From Ambrosia x helenae (taxonomy: Eukaryota; Streptophyta; Magnoliopsida; Asterales; Asteraceae): a stretch of 64,000 nucleotides of DNA. The translations under genes and the position numbers were made by a program. Within the stretch, counting starts at the first letter, position 1. Every line of letters starts with the position of its first letter. Location of the stretch: positions 66,455,656 to 66,519,655 of the forward strand of contig CM061233.1 in assembly GCA_030844895.1 (NCBI GenBank), read 5' to 3'. The notes beneath the pieces are model-generated. The model had not been told where the DNA came from and searched no databases. It saw nothing but the letters and a program-made list of their open reading frames with translations. Shown piece after piece: positions 33,582-44,858 of the stretch.

Positions 33582-34745
33582 CTATTGCTTGGATTGTGTT
33601 CGTCGTTGTTCGTCCATCCTTATGTTCATCAGTCTAATATGTCTTTGAATCCTTTGTTCTCTTGTCAACACCGGTTCATGAAATTGTTTTTGCTTCTTCG
33701 TTTTCAGCTCTGGCACCTTTTGCTTCTCCACATACTTTCCCAACTTCTCATCATAGTCACACCCAACATTGATATCATACGCAAAGCATAGAAATACCAC
33801 ACGTTGGTACTTTCCTGCTTGCTCAGCATCTTTTGCATCTGAATAGATTGAATTGTAGAACAGCATGATAATATCCTCATGTGAACAGTTTATCAACCAC
33901 ATGGGATCAAAGATATGCACTTTCTTGTAATTCGTCTCTCCATCTTTCAACACAATCACGGCCTCTGCAATCTTCCAATCATAATACCACCAGATGAAGT
34001 CTTTGGCGAAGTGTTGTGGGATAGGCATCAAAGGAATCTTTTTCAACACTTGCGGTGGTTTGTATTTTAAAGTCACCTTGGGCATACAAGTTATCAAATC
34101 AATATCCTTCTTATGAACAATTCGCTTTGGATATTGTGGTGTAAACAAGTCCCACTTGGTTCGGCTTTCTCTAGTCATCTTCTCAGCAAAGTAAGTAATC
34201 TGACTATTTGACGCTCCCGTTAAATGGTGACGACAAATATCACGGATTGCCCAGTAAGGAAGGGTCTTCAAGTGATGAAACTTGTCGAAATACAAGATCC
34301 CCTTCTCCCACTTTACTGCGAAGCATCTCAACTCTTTAACAAACTTCCAGGCCAATGCACGACCTCTGAAAATACTATTGTGAAGTTTGTAAAAGCTTCC
34401 TTGAATATCAGGTTTAGGACGATTGTTTTCCTTTTCTTTCAACTTCTTCAAAAACTCTTTCAAACTTTCTGACTGCTCGAACCATGGCTTGTCATGCCCT
34501 TTAAAGATTTCATCTTCAAATGCTTTGCTCTTTTCTTTCGCTAGCTTCTCGGCATGGTTTAGCAGTTCATCTGAGAAAGAGAATCCACAATCTTGATTTG
34601 TCCTGAAATATTGTGGATATTCTTCGCTTGTAATGTCTTCCATTTCAACTTCCTCGAATGCATGAACATCATGATCATCCGAATGATTTCCAGCTTCTTT
34701 TTCAGGAATCTTTGGAATAAAGTTGTCTGCAAGTAATTCTTCCAA
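33582..34745 (-). pseudogene. SIRE-1 env-like gene, C-terminal part
   Basis: 387 codons ending at TAG beside the polypurine tract. It holds a globular-looking region rich in Trp, Tyr and Phe (about residues 60-330), with SFYKLHNSIFRGRALAWKFV, LPYWAIRDICRHHLTGAS, and FIWWYYDWKIAEAVIVLKDG leading to an HIFDPMWLINCSHEDI segment. It finishes with a basic tail. The true frame extends upstream of 34745 to a frameshift near 34850 that cuts it from the preceding segment. No transmembrane helix or signal peptide is apparent, so 'env-like' is a positional label. The same gene type is known downstream of pol in soybean SIRE1 and relatives. Confidence 0.82.
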
Positions 34746-34765
34746 CGTCTTGCCTACTTGCTTTG

Positions 34766-36054
34766 CTAAACCTTCAAGAATTTCTTTCGAAATTGCCGCA
34801 GAAACTTCCCCATCCTCAAGATCAGGGTCATCAACTCCAACTCGAATAGTTTATTGTTCGATTCAAATATTTCTGGAAACCTGCTAGTCATGTCGATCGT
34901 CCAGACTCGATCAGTGAGCATCTGACGATACTTGTTCTTATCATCTTCAGACAGTGACTGCAATTTCTCGTTCCAGAATATATCTGCATCAACATTCTCA
35001 CCAGGAGCCTTAGAGCTCGATTCACCACCCTTATCTGAGTCACGCTTCTCATATGTAAATTTATCAGCGTCGTCATCATCATCATCACTACTATCATCAA
35101 ACGCAGAGCCGTCTCCATCACTTGAAACATCATCTGATCCTCCATCATCCTTCTTCTTTTTCTTTGTATCATTTCCAGCATCTTCATCAAGTTCATCATC
35201 TTCTTCTTCATCAGACAGTTCATAATCAACTTGATCTTCTTCTCTTTCTTTGTCTACTTCACCAGCTTGAAGTTGAGGAGCTTGAGAGTACAAGTTCTTG
35301 ATCAGATCATCCATATGCTTGTTACTCTTTTTCAGCTGTTTATTCTCCTCCTTCAAGACTATGATCCTCCTGGTATTTTGTTGCTCATGCTTCAGCAACT
35401 TCTTGTTTTCTTTCTTCAATCTCTTAATTGTCTTCTTTAAAGTTTCATTATCATCTGCCGATGTGACTATAACCTCCAACATCTTCTTATCATTAGACTT
35501 TAACTGCTCAATCTCCGTTTGTTGTTTGTTAATCAGATTCATCATCTCAGACAGTCTCTGATTTACAGCAGTCATAATATCACTATCCACCGCAACTTTT
35601 GTCTTCTTTGGTGGTTCAACAGCATCAGGCAGTTTACCTTTTCTGATCTTTTTGAGCACATTATCCAATGCCTCATTAACATCATCCATAGGTATTTCTT
35701 CAGTCTGTTGTGTGCTTGATGTTGCCGCAGTCTTTTGCTTTTTATGAGCTGGTGCAGTAACCGGTGATTTAGAACTTGTAGCTGGTGGCAGTTTCTTACC
35801 AGCTATCAATGATTCTATCTCTTTCTTCCTCTTTATACTTGGCTTCTCCTGTTTCTTCTTCTCTTTTCTAGCAGCTTGCACAGGAGAACCAACAAACGTC
35901 TCTTCAACATTAAAACCCAGCTCTTCTACATCAACAGGAATAGGGCTTTTGTTCCCTTGATCCTCAACATTCTGGCTAGCAGACGCACCAGCCTCAGTGG
36001 CCTTGGGCATGGTCGTCTCTACCGTTTCAGCATCAGAATTCCACTGTTCTTCCT
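34766..36054 (-). pseudogene. SIRE-1 env-like gene, middle part (coiled coil and acidic region)
   Basis: Open frame including 414 codons from the methionine at 36010; the frame also reads upstream (TIEEEQWNSD...) to a one-base shift near 36060. In order: Lys-rich stretches resembling nuclear-localisation signals (RKEKKKQEKPSIKRKKEIE); a Pro/Ala/Ser/Thr linker; a heptad-rich coiled coil about residues 135-235 (LINKQQTEIEQLKSND, KRLKKENKKLLKHEQ); then a strongly acidic Asp/Glu region (ELSDEEEDDELDEDAGND, later a six-Asp run). This composition suits a nuclear or structural protein better than a surface glycoprotein. Its last 25 or so codons are out of frame after about 34850. Confidence 0.8.
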
Positions 36055-36960
36055 CTATCGTCCTTCTGAATCAACAGATGCTTCATCAATTATGTGTAAA
36101 CCCTTTTTCGCCTTCCTCTTATTTCTTCTTTTAGTACTTTTCTTCTTCTCTGGTTCAGAAACCTCTATCCTTATCTCTTGTTTCTTTGTCTTACCACTCT
36201 TCACGCCTACATTCACAACTTGTCTTTTGCGCTTAGCATCAGGATCAACATGATGTAAAGGATTATCCTGATCAGAATCACTATTTACATTCCTCACCAG
36301 CCCCTCACCCGGATCTGTGTAATCCACTCTAGCTAGGTGTCCAAATAAACGTCTAACTAGAGGACGTTCTTCAACAGACAAACCCTTATAAGCTTTCATC
36401 CTAGCTAGTGTATTCAGTGACATGTGTTCCTGAACAACAATGTGTTTAGGATCTCTTTTCAGCTCTTTATACTTGTGATCGAATATCATTTGGAGGAAAC
36501 GAGGATAAAGTAGAAACTTGAGATTCCTCGTGCCATTTACAGGCTCCAGTAAATGAGACATCAGCATGCCAGAGACATTGAACGGTTTGTTCAATACTAA
36601 AGCAACCATCATAGAACTGATGCTCTTCCTCATCAAATCATAACCTCCTGCCGCAGATCCGAATACGTGAATCAAAACGTGTGCCAGATACTTGAATTGT
36701 GGGCACAGTTTTCCTTTATGCAACGAACCGTCAGTGATTGGTCCGTTGTACTTCATCCTGAGAAAGCACTTTCGTTGATCCATAAATGTAAACTCCTTTG
36801 GATCTTTCGGATCATCATTCAGATTCAATGCTTCCCTCAAATCCTCTTCGCACACAATGACTCGTTGTCCTTGAATTTTGCTTGTCAAACAAGATTCACA
36901 CTTCCAGAAGTCAAGTTTAGCATTTGACCAAAATTCCTGAATCATATCTCGGTAGATAAC
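36055..36960 (-). pseudogene. SIRE-1 env-like gene, N-terminal domain (left of G3)
   Basis: About 301 codons continuing the frame that starts at 47712; the codon at the G3 insertion is restored when ATAAC is counted once. It contains an alpha-helical-looking domain: IQEFWSNAKLDFWKCES, RVIVCEEDLREALNLND, then LCPQFKYLAHVLIHVFGSAA, NVSGMLMSHLLEPVNG and MKAYKGLSVEERPLVRRLFG, and a basic Lys/Arg-rich end (KKKSTKRRNKRKAKKG). I recall similar N-terminal regions in predicted plant retrotransposon proteins but cannot name a family with certainty. It ends at TAG because of a frameshift near 36060. Confidence 0.8.
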
Positions 36961-39690
36961 TGTGACACCCCGCATTTTCAGGTTAAATACTTTTTACTGA
37001 ACTCTAGTTAACTTACATGTTCATACATGGCTAGATACTTAACTAGGGTTAGTTAAGTAGGCTTAACATATGTTAGAAGATGCTAACATATGTTATACGT
37101 AGGAAAATCCTTGTTAAACACACACATGAGTCCTGTATCCCGAACGTTGGTGAATTATATGACATACATAGCAATAATATATACAAGTGAATTTTGGTGA
37201 ACATGAAGTACGTGCTTATGTGAATTACATGTTTTTGTGAATGATCGCCTAACTGAAAGGTAATGCGTAGATTATGCAAATTACATGCACAACATGAATG
37301 ATATGCTATGTAATAATAAAAATAATGGTTTTTATATAATTTAGCATGGTTAATAATATTGGGTCAAGTATTGGGCTAGAACATGGTTAACGGGTTAAGT
37401 TAATGGACTAGAAGGGCCCTAATACCAATTGCTTGGGGAACAAGCAAAGCCCATTTACAATTAGGAGGCAAGGAAAAAGATAAAAACCCTACTCCCTTGC
37501 CCCCTTGGTGCCGTGCGAAACCCCCCACCCCCTCTCTCTTTGTTTTCAAGCAATCAAGCAATCTTTCACTAATCAAGCTAGTTCGGGTTTGATTTCAAGG
37601 CTCTAGGGAGTTTAATCTTTCACAAGGTATACGTTCTTACGATTCTTGATAAATTATAATGATTGAAAAACTTTAAAAACCCTAAAAATAATATATATAA
37701 AATCGCATACATGCATGTGTAGGAGTTCTTGAATGTTCTTGATGATTTGATGATGATAATTGTTATTAGCAGCCATGATTAGGGTTTTCACATGATAATA
37801 TATGTGTTTTGCTATGATTAATATGGTGTTTAATCAGTACTATAGGTGTTATACATGTATTAGGGATGTTTATGAAGAATTAGGGTTTGTAGATTACTTG
37901 GGATGCAAGTTTCAGATTCTGACAGATTTGTTTGAACGTGTTGAAGGGGCTGTAACGTGTTGGTAAATCGATTGTTTTGATGATTTCTTTGCATGATTGT
38001 AATGTACAAGGTCTTAGCTTTTCATAATGGGCAAAACCATCGATTTTGGACACCGTATGAGTCGTTTTTGTAATTTTAATTGATTAGGGGTCATATCAGA
38101 TTTTCGGATTTGTAAATTGGGCTAACTTTAAATGGTCATAACTTGAGATTTACAAGGAGTTAGGTTATGAAATTTTTACAGTAGGTCAATACTGGATAAA
38201 TAGAGCTTTTCCAAGTGGACTCATCTCGTTTGGATGAATACACAATTTTTAAGAATTTTCCTACTAAACTGACCTGTTGAGGAAATTTTCTGGACACTGC
38301 TGTGTTGTACGAATTTTTATATTTTTGTGTTTGGAATTAAGACAAAACAAAAATAGGTATTGTCGAGTGAATCCCAAATAAAATTCAGTAAAAAGTAGGG
38401 ACTCTAATTCATTCGTTAAGTATTTTAAATAAATTGTTTTTCACAGCGCACAATCTGTCCTAAAAACACAGATTGTGTACGGGGTCTTTAAGTGACTATT
38501 TGGAGTTCTATGTGGTGTGTAATTGACATGTACTTGTGTGGAAACTTGTATGAGATGTATTTGATGCATTAAACTGATAATAATTGCTATGATCACCAAC
38601 GGGATACGTAGGACATACTTGAGCATGTAGAGTCATTAGGTGTCACTACACGGTTTCGAACTTTTAAAAGTCTTGGATAAACGAGTTACATGGTGTGTTG
38701 GTTACGCACGTATACTCACATAGTGACATTTGTAATAGGGAGTCGGTAGCACGTTACTATTCATGGAATTTGGATTTTCACTTGCGACCTAAGGTGAGTT
38801 TCACTACTCTTTTTCTCAAAAGCATGCGTCTCAGGTATGAGACACTTTACTTAACATTTTCTAGTCCGGTTTGGGACTACTTACACATCCCGGGTTGGGA
38901 TGCCATGGATCCTTATGAGGGTCGGTCACTTTGCTAATTCGCAATTGTGTCCTTGATAAACTGAACCATCTCTATCATTTTGTAAGTCCTCACGTACCGA
39001 ATGAGTTGCCAGGGTTGGCAAGCGGGTTATTAGTTGATAGCGCTATTAGGTCTTACAAACCTCACACCGGCTCGGGGAGCGCGGGCGTGAACTATAACTA
39101 CGAAACATTATCATTGCGGATAGACAATGATGTCAGGCATACGACACACTTTTGTGGCTACACGTACATAGCAGTTCGGTATAATCGGTTAGTTATCATG
39201 AATGGGTTAGCTACCCTTGGCATGCGATGAATTAGTGGTTACACGGTGCGGGGCACCAACACAACTTACTTACTTACGTGGTTTTGGAAACCAGCGTAGT
39301 TACATACTCATTTACTTTACCTAGTGAACTCACCAACATTGTTTGTTGACCCACGATTTACATGCTTTTGCAGGTAGTTAGCTTCCGGTGCCAGGATTAG
39401 AAAGAACTGCACACTTCATTGCATTTGGGGTCTTGGGCATACACCTAAATTACATGTTATGCTTTTACATTTTCTTTCATATGGTTTTAATTTGGGCGCG
39501 TTGTTTTGCGCATGGTTTTAAAAGGATTAAATTTGGTTTACGCTTCCGCAACTTAACTAAACTTGGTTTTTGAAACGAACTAAATGGTTTGGGCATTTAG
39601 AGTTCGTTCATATGACTTATGGCTATGGGATCCTGGTATGTCATGCGCCTCGCGGTATGAACCCCGAAGTGGAAATTTGAGGGTGTGACA
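36961..39690 (+). repeat. G3 5' LTR
   Basis: 2730 bp. It carries about 65 bp (about 37391-37455, including GGGCCCTAATACC) absent from the 3' LTR; the junction GTTAACAATTAGG in the other copy suggests an AAC microhomology deletion there. Small open frames at 37073-37279, 38441-38626, 38695-38937, 38931-39230 and 39388-39573 are duplicated in the other LTR and are not genes. Confidence 0.95.
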
Positions 39691-39693
39691 GAT

Positions 39694-39706
39694 TGGTATC
39701 AGAGAC
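39694..39706 (+). promoter_or_regulatory. G3 primer-binding site
   Basis: TGGTATCAGAGAC, three bases after the LTR end. It differs from the usual tRNA-iMet complement (TGGTATCAGAGCC) at the penultimate base. Confidence 0.85.
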
Positions 39707-40988
39707 ATTGGTTATAGTGAACTAGGACTGCATGTTGAGTCTAGTCTATAACCATTATAGCATAAGTACACTCACAACTTAAGTGCACAACTAGCTTTTA
39801 GCTACATATATCTACAACATATGATTTCAGGAGATATGTTATCTTCTAGTTCTAGACTTAATTCTTAACACGTCAATGGTGGGAACCTAGGGTTACACCA
39901 GGTGGCGCATTACTGGGAGTAATATCCTAACTAACCTCATGGACGAGGAGACAACTATAGTACAAGGGAGGGAGCCCTTGCGAGCGTTGTGGCGCACGTA
40001 CACAGGAAGCTGCACGATGCGCATGACGTGGTACCATTAAATCAACTATGAAGGAATTCGAATACTGAGACTTATCCTATTTCACTGAGCAAGGAGACAA
40101 TTAGTTTCCGTTCCTTGTTACTTGATCTTTCTTACTCCCATTCGAAACTCAGACGGGACTAGGTTACGCATATAGAACTTATTTCTTACCTTAGTACCTT
40201 ACGCCTAGTATGAGCGGGCGGACGTATGACTGCATATCCCTGTTACTCATAAGTATATGGTAGATTCATGGGAACACATTAGATCGGGACTTGTTACACA
40301 CACTCTTGGGGAGTTACGTAAAGCCTGCGATGTAATGCAACATCACAAGGGAGGATGAAACCTACTAATGGCTGATAGCCACGATTGGAGGAACGAGTGG
40401 TACAGCTTACCACTAAACTGGTTCACATAGGACTAGAGAAGGAGATTGTACGTGATGAGAACCATATAACACTAACATCGCAAAAGAGGAAGGATAAGAG
40501 ATGGAAGGGGAACCTGAGCAGGACGAGCACACGGAAAGTGAGGATGAAGTCTCTACTATCTAGACAGAGCATGGCGACGATTGGCTCTTACCTTTTCTTA
40601 CCTATCTTTTCTTTCATTTCCCTTGTTAACTTAGATAAGACTGAGTTTTTATGATCAACGATAGGGTGGTTGAGGCCCTCGCATCTTTCCAAGCTAGTAA
40701 AGATCTATTTTGCTAAATCATTCTTTTCCCCTGACTTCCACATTTGAACTTTCTTATACCTTGAACGCACAACGTATTTTCAAGCCTTTTATTGGTTGTA
40801 AACCTCGATAACTCCAACGGAACTGAAGGAGACCGTCTGATTGCTTCGATAGTATAAGTCTTTGCCATGTGCATTTGTCCCAGGCAGGATGGAGTAATGT
40901 ACGCTACATGCACACTCGATGAGTTACAGATACCTGGAAGGAGAACGTAACACCCTGTGGTGAAATCTAGAAATTTTGTTATATAAAG
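39707..40988 (+). other. G3 leader and heavily decayed gag N-terminal region
   Basis: About 1.3 kb without an intact reading frame. Short open frames (for example 40385-40654, Lys/Arg-rich) show no clear gag similarity. The gag start of G3 cannot be located. Confidence 0.55.
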
Positions 40989-41200
40989 ATGGATGGGTCT
41001 GAGATCGACGCCTACACTACCAAGCTACAGGAGATAGCCACTATAGGCTCAAATCTATTTAACCTACCTTACAAATGGATCGAATTTCATACCAAAAGGG
41101 TGGGTCCCTCATATTCATGGCTTGGCCACTGCAGCTCACCTACCCAGAATCTAACAAATCTTTCACTTGACTCGCAAACTCACAGATGAGACTGCCGATC
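40989..41200 (+). pseudogene. G3 gag remnant
   Basis: GSEIDAYTTKLQEIATI and the later KLTDETAD stretch resemble the central gag of Tekay-type elements. The segment between them is scrambled by a stop and probable small deletions. No zinc knuckle (CX2CX4HX4C) follows before the protease, so the nucleocapsid part has been lost. Confidence 0.65.
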
Positions 41201-41940
41201 ATGGTACTTTTCTGAAGCATGGTGCTTCATTTTCTACTATTGGTGATAGCAAGAGAACGTGGGATAGTGTGAGGTATAAGTCCTGCAACAACAACAACCG
41301 TAACGGTAGCAACAACAACGGGGCTCGGGGAAAAGCATTTGTGATTGGCCTGGGGAAAGCTAGGACTGATAACAATGTCGTGATGGGTACGTGCTCCTTG
41401 AACGACACTCTTGCTTCTATCTTATATGATACTGGTGCGGACTATAGTTTTGTTTCAACAAAACCTAGTAAACAATTAGGGATGGTTCCTACTCTTCTAG
41501 ATACCCCATACTCTATTGAACTGGCTGATGGGAAGCCTGTCGAGGTAACCCATATACATCGTGACTGTAAGCTCGAGTTGAACGAGCAATTGTTTGCCAT
41601 CAACCTCTTACCTATCACCCTAGGTAGCTTTGATCTCGTGGTTGGCACGGACTGGTTGTCCAAGCAACACGCTGAAATTCTCTGTCAGGAGAAAATTGTT
41701 CGCATTCCTCTCCCAAGTGGAGAACTATTATCCATACAGGGTGATCGAGGTGGTGCCATGGTGGGTATCATCTCCTATATGAAGGCCCAGAAGTGTATTC
41801 GCAAGGGCTGTCCGGCCATTTTGGCCAACATATCTGATACTCGAGCCGAAACCGAAACTAGAATTGAGGACATCCCAGTGGTCCGAGACTTCCAAGATGT
41901 CTTCCCAGAGGAACTACCTGGACTCCCACCCGTTCGTTAA
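41167..41940 (+). pseudogene. G3 protease and linker to RT
   Basis: 257 codons. After an Asn-rich linker comes GKAFVIGLGKARTDNNVVMG, the protease active site ILYDTGADYSFVS, LDTPYSIELADGKPVEV and SFDLVVGTDWLSKQHAEI, then the RT linker VFPEELPGLPPVR. It ends at a premature TAA (41938-41940); the same frame continues directly at 41941, so this is a nonsense substitution. Confidence 0.88.
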
Positions 41941-42562
41941 GTGGAGTTTCAGATTGACCTTGCACCTGGAGCAGCGCCAGTTGCACGCGCACCATACCGT
42001 TTAGCACCAGGTGAGCTTCAAGAACTGTCTACCCAACTCCAAGAGCTATTGGATAGGGGTTTCATTAGACCCAGTTCTTCGCCATGGGGAGCTCCAGTTC
42101 TGTTTGTTAAGAAGAAAGATGGGAGCTTTCGTATGTGCATAGATTATCGGGAGTTGAACAATGTGACGATTAAGAATCGTTACCCTTTTGCCTCGTATTG
42201 ATGACTTGTTTGACCAACTGCAAGGGTCGAGCTTCTACTCTAAGATTGACTTGAGGTCAGGATACCATCTACTGAGAGTCCGAGAAGAGGATGTGGCAAA
42301 GACGGCGTTTCGAACTCGTTATGGACATTATGAGTTTTTGGTAATGCCATGTGGGCTAACTAATGCACCGGCTGTGTTCATGGATCTAATGAACCGTGTG
42401 TGCAAGCCCTACTTGGACAAATTCGTCATAGCGTTCATAGATGACATATTGATTTACTCCAAGAGCAGGGAGGAGCACGAGCAGCACCTGCGGCTAATCT
42501 TGGAACTACGGAGGAATGAGCAGCTGTATGCACAGTTTACCAAATGTGACTTCTGGATTTGA
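41941..42562 (+). pseudogene. G3 reverse transcriptase, frameshifted
   Basis: Two overlapping frames. 41941-42201 holds the RT start (FVKKKDGSFRMCIDYREL, TIKNRYP). An extra T near 42187 shifts the frame to 42188-42562, which holds PRIDDLFDQLQGSSFYSKID, RTRYGHYEFLVMPCGLTNAP and the catalytic FVIAFIDDILIYSK. It stops at TGA (42560-42562) where G1/G2 have an Arg codon (FWIRE), a C-to-T type change. PCG replaces the usual PFG. Confidence 0.88.
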
Positions 42563-43268
42563 GAAGTCCAATTCCTTGGGCATGTGGTCAACGAGGCAGG
42601 AATACATGTGGACCCAGCCAAGATTGACGCTACCAAAAGTGGGAGGCTCCTAGGACCCCTACTGAAGTGCGCCAATTTCTTGGTCTCGCTGGTTATTATC
42701 GCAGGTTTATTGAGGGATTTTCTAAGATCGCTCAACCTCTCACCGCCCTAACGCAGAAAGGCATTACCTATAAGTGGGGAGATGCCCAAGAATCTAGTCA
42801 AAACCTTGCAGTGCACCGATACTATCGCTACCTAAGGGAACAGAGGACTTTGTGGTGTACTGTGATGCGTCTATCCAAGGGTTAGGATGTGTGCTAATGC
42901 AGCGTGATAAGGTGATCGCGTGTGCTTCACGTCAATTGAAGGTTCATGAGAAGAATTACACCACCCATGACTCGGAACTGGGAGCAGTGGCCTTTGCTCT
43001 AAAGATCTGGAGTCATTACCTCTATGGAACCAAGTGCACAATTTTCACTGACCACAAGAGCCTTCAGCATATATTTGACCAGAAGGTACTAAACATACGG
43101 CAACGTCGTTGGGTTGAACTTTTGAACGATTATGACTGTGCCATCAAGTATCATCCAGGGAAAGCTAACGTAGTAGCTGATGCCCTCAGTCGAAAGGAAA
43201 CGAAACCCAAAAGAGTGCGAGCTTTACAACTCACCATTCACTCTAACCTTCCTGTTAAGATACGTTAA
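42563..43268 (+). pseudogene. G3 RNase H region, broken
   Basis: Fragments at 42667-42885 (LGLAGYYRRFIEGFSKIAQP) and 42852-43268 (DASIQGLGCVLMQRDKVIAC, TDHKSLQHIFDQK, WVELLNDYDCAIKYHPGKAN) in different frames, with damage at about 42635 and 42860. It ends at TAA 43266-43268. Confidence 0.87.
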
Positions 43269-43283
43269 GCCCAGAGTGAGGCA

Positions 43284-44729
43284 TTGAAGGAAGAAAACAT
43301 CGGGCTTGAGACCCTACATGGTGCAGATAAGCACTTGGAATTGAGAACAGACGGTCTGCAGTACTTCATGAATCAAGTCTGGATACCACGATTTGGGGAT
43401 CTCAGACAACTGGTGCTCGATGAAGCACATACCTCTCGCTATTCGGTACATCCTGGTTCGGACAAGATGTATCAAGATCTTAAGACTCTATACTGGTGGC
43501 CAAACATGAAAGCCGAGATAGCCACTTATGTTAGTAAGTGCTTGACTTGTGCGAAGGTTAAGATTGAATACCAAAAACCTTCAGGCCTACTCCAACAACC
43601 AGAGATTCCAATGTGGAAATGGGATGGAATTTCTATGGACTTCATTACAAAGCTTCCTAGAACGCCAACGGGCCAGAACATGATTTGGGTTATTGTGGAC
43701 CGTTTAACCAAATCGGCCCCCTTCCTGGCAATAAAAGAAACGGATTCGTTAGAGAAGCTGGCAAACCTATACATCAAGGAGATAGTCTCTAGGCATGGGG
43801 TGCCTACTTCCATTATATCTGATCGTGATGGACGATTCACTTCTCGTTTCTGGACTACTCTCCAAGATGCTCTAGGAACTCGTCTTGATATGAGCACAGC
43901 CTATCACCCATAGACGGATGGACAAAGTGAACGTACCATCCAAACATTAGAGGATCTGCTACGAGCGTGCGTAGTGGACTTTGGTAATAACTGGGATAAG
44001 CACTTGCCCTTAATCGAATTCTCTTACATCAACAGTTACCACACTTCGATACAGTGTGCGCCTTTCGAGGCACTTTACGGGCGCAAGTGTAGGTCTCCTA
44101 TCTGTTGGACTGAGGTTGGGGATAGCCAACTAACAGGTCCCGAACTAGTGCACGGAACTTCTGAGAAGATAGTGCAAATTAGAAATCGGATGGCTGCTGC
44201 TCGGGATCGACAGAAAAGTTATGCTGACAAACGTAGAAAACCTTTGGAGTTCCAGATTGGGGACAAGGTTTTGTTAAAGGTGTCACCTTGGAAAGGAGTG
44301 ATACGCTTTGGGAAACGAGGGAAGTTAAATCCCCGATACGTTGGACCTTTCGAGATTGTTAAAAGGATTGGCCCGGTAGTTTACCAGCTGAATTTACCAG
44401 ATGAACTCAGTGGAGTGCATAATGTATTCCACGTCTCAAACTTGAAGAAATGCTTATCCGATACGACACTGGTAGTGCCACTGGAGGAGATCCAGGTGGA
44501 CGATCAGCTACGGTTCGTGGAAGAACCAGTGGAGATTCTTGAGCAGGGCGTCAAGAAACTCAGACAAAGTACTATACCTATTGTTAAGGTACGGTGGAAT
44601 TCCCGTCTAGGACCGGAATACACGTGGGAGCGCAAAGATCAGATGCGGCTCAAATACCCACACCTCTTTACTGAACCTGAAATCGTACATAGATCAAACG
44701 CGGAACATAAAGCAGCACTTTCAAAGTGA
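43284..44729 (+). pseudogene. G3 integrase with chromodomain-like tail
   Basis: HHCC zinc domain (YSVHPGSDKMYQDL...CLTCAKVK), core (MDFITKLPRTPTGQNMIWVI, SDRDGRFTS, STAYHP), then a CAG-to-TAG nonsense at 43911-43913, continuing in the same frame (QSERTIQTLEDLL) to 44729. KLNPRYVGPFEI and the tail VKVRWNSRLGPEYTWERKD are preserved. The TGA stop overlaps a GAATTTCG-GGG-CGAAATTC hairpin. Confidence 0.9.
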
Positions 44730-44858
44730 ATTTCGGGGCGAAATTCCTTTCAACTTGGGGATGATGTGACATCCGGGAACCAAGCACACATTTTTATAGC
44801 TGGCTTTACTGTTTACTTGCTGAATTTCGAGACGAAATTCTTTTCAACTTCGGGATGA
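44727..44858 (+). promoter_or_regulatory. G3 duplicated 3' end: two hairpin/polypurine/LTR-start modules
   Basis: A 44-bp module (GAATTTC hairpin, then TTTCAACTT-GGGATGA, then TGTGACA) occurs at 44727-44770 and again at 44821-44864, 94 bp apart. The second module abuts the present 3' LTR. The first runs into TGTGACATCCGGG, which looks like the start of a different LTR. Hairpin arms are GAATTTCG/CGAAATTC in both, with loops GGG and AGA. Confidence 0.75.

Noticed and set aside
34932..35225. Ser-rich plus-strand open frame
   Set aside because: Antisense shadow of the Asp/Glu-rich part of the env-like gene.
38441..39573. Small open frames repeated at 46271-47403
   Set aside because: They lie in the two G3 LTRs and are duplicated for that reason; no protein similarity or codon signal.
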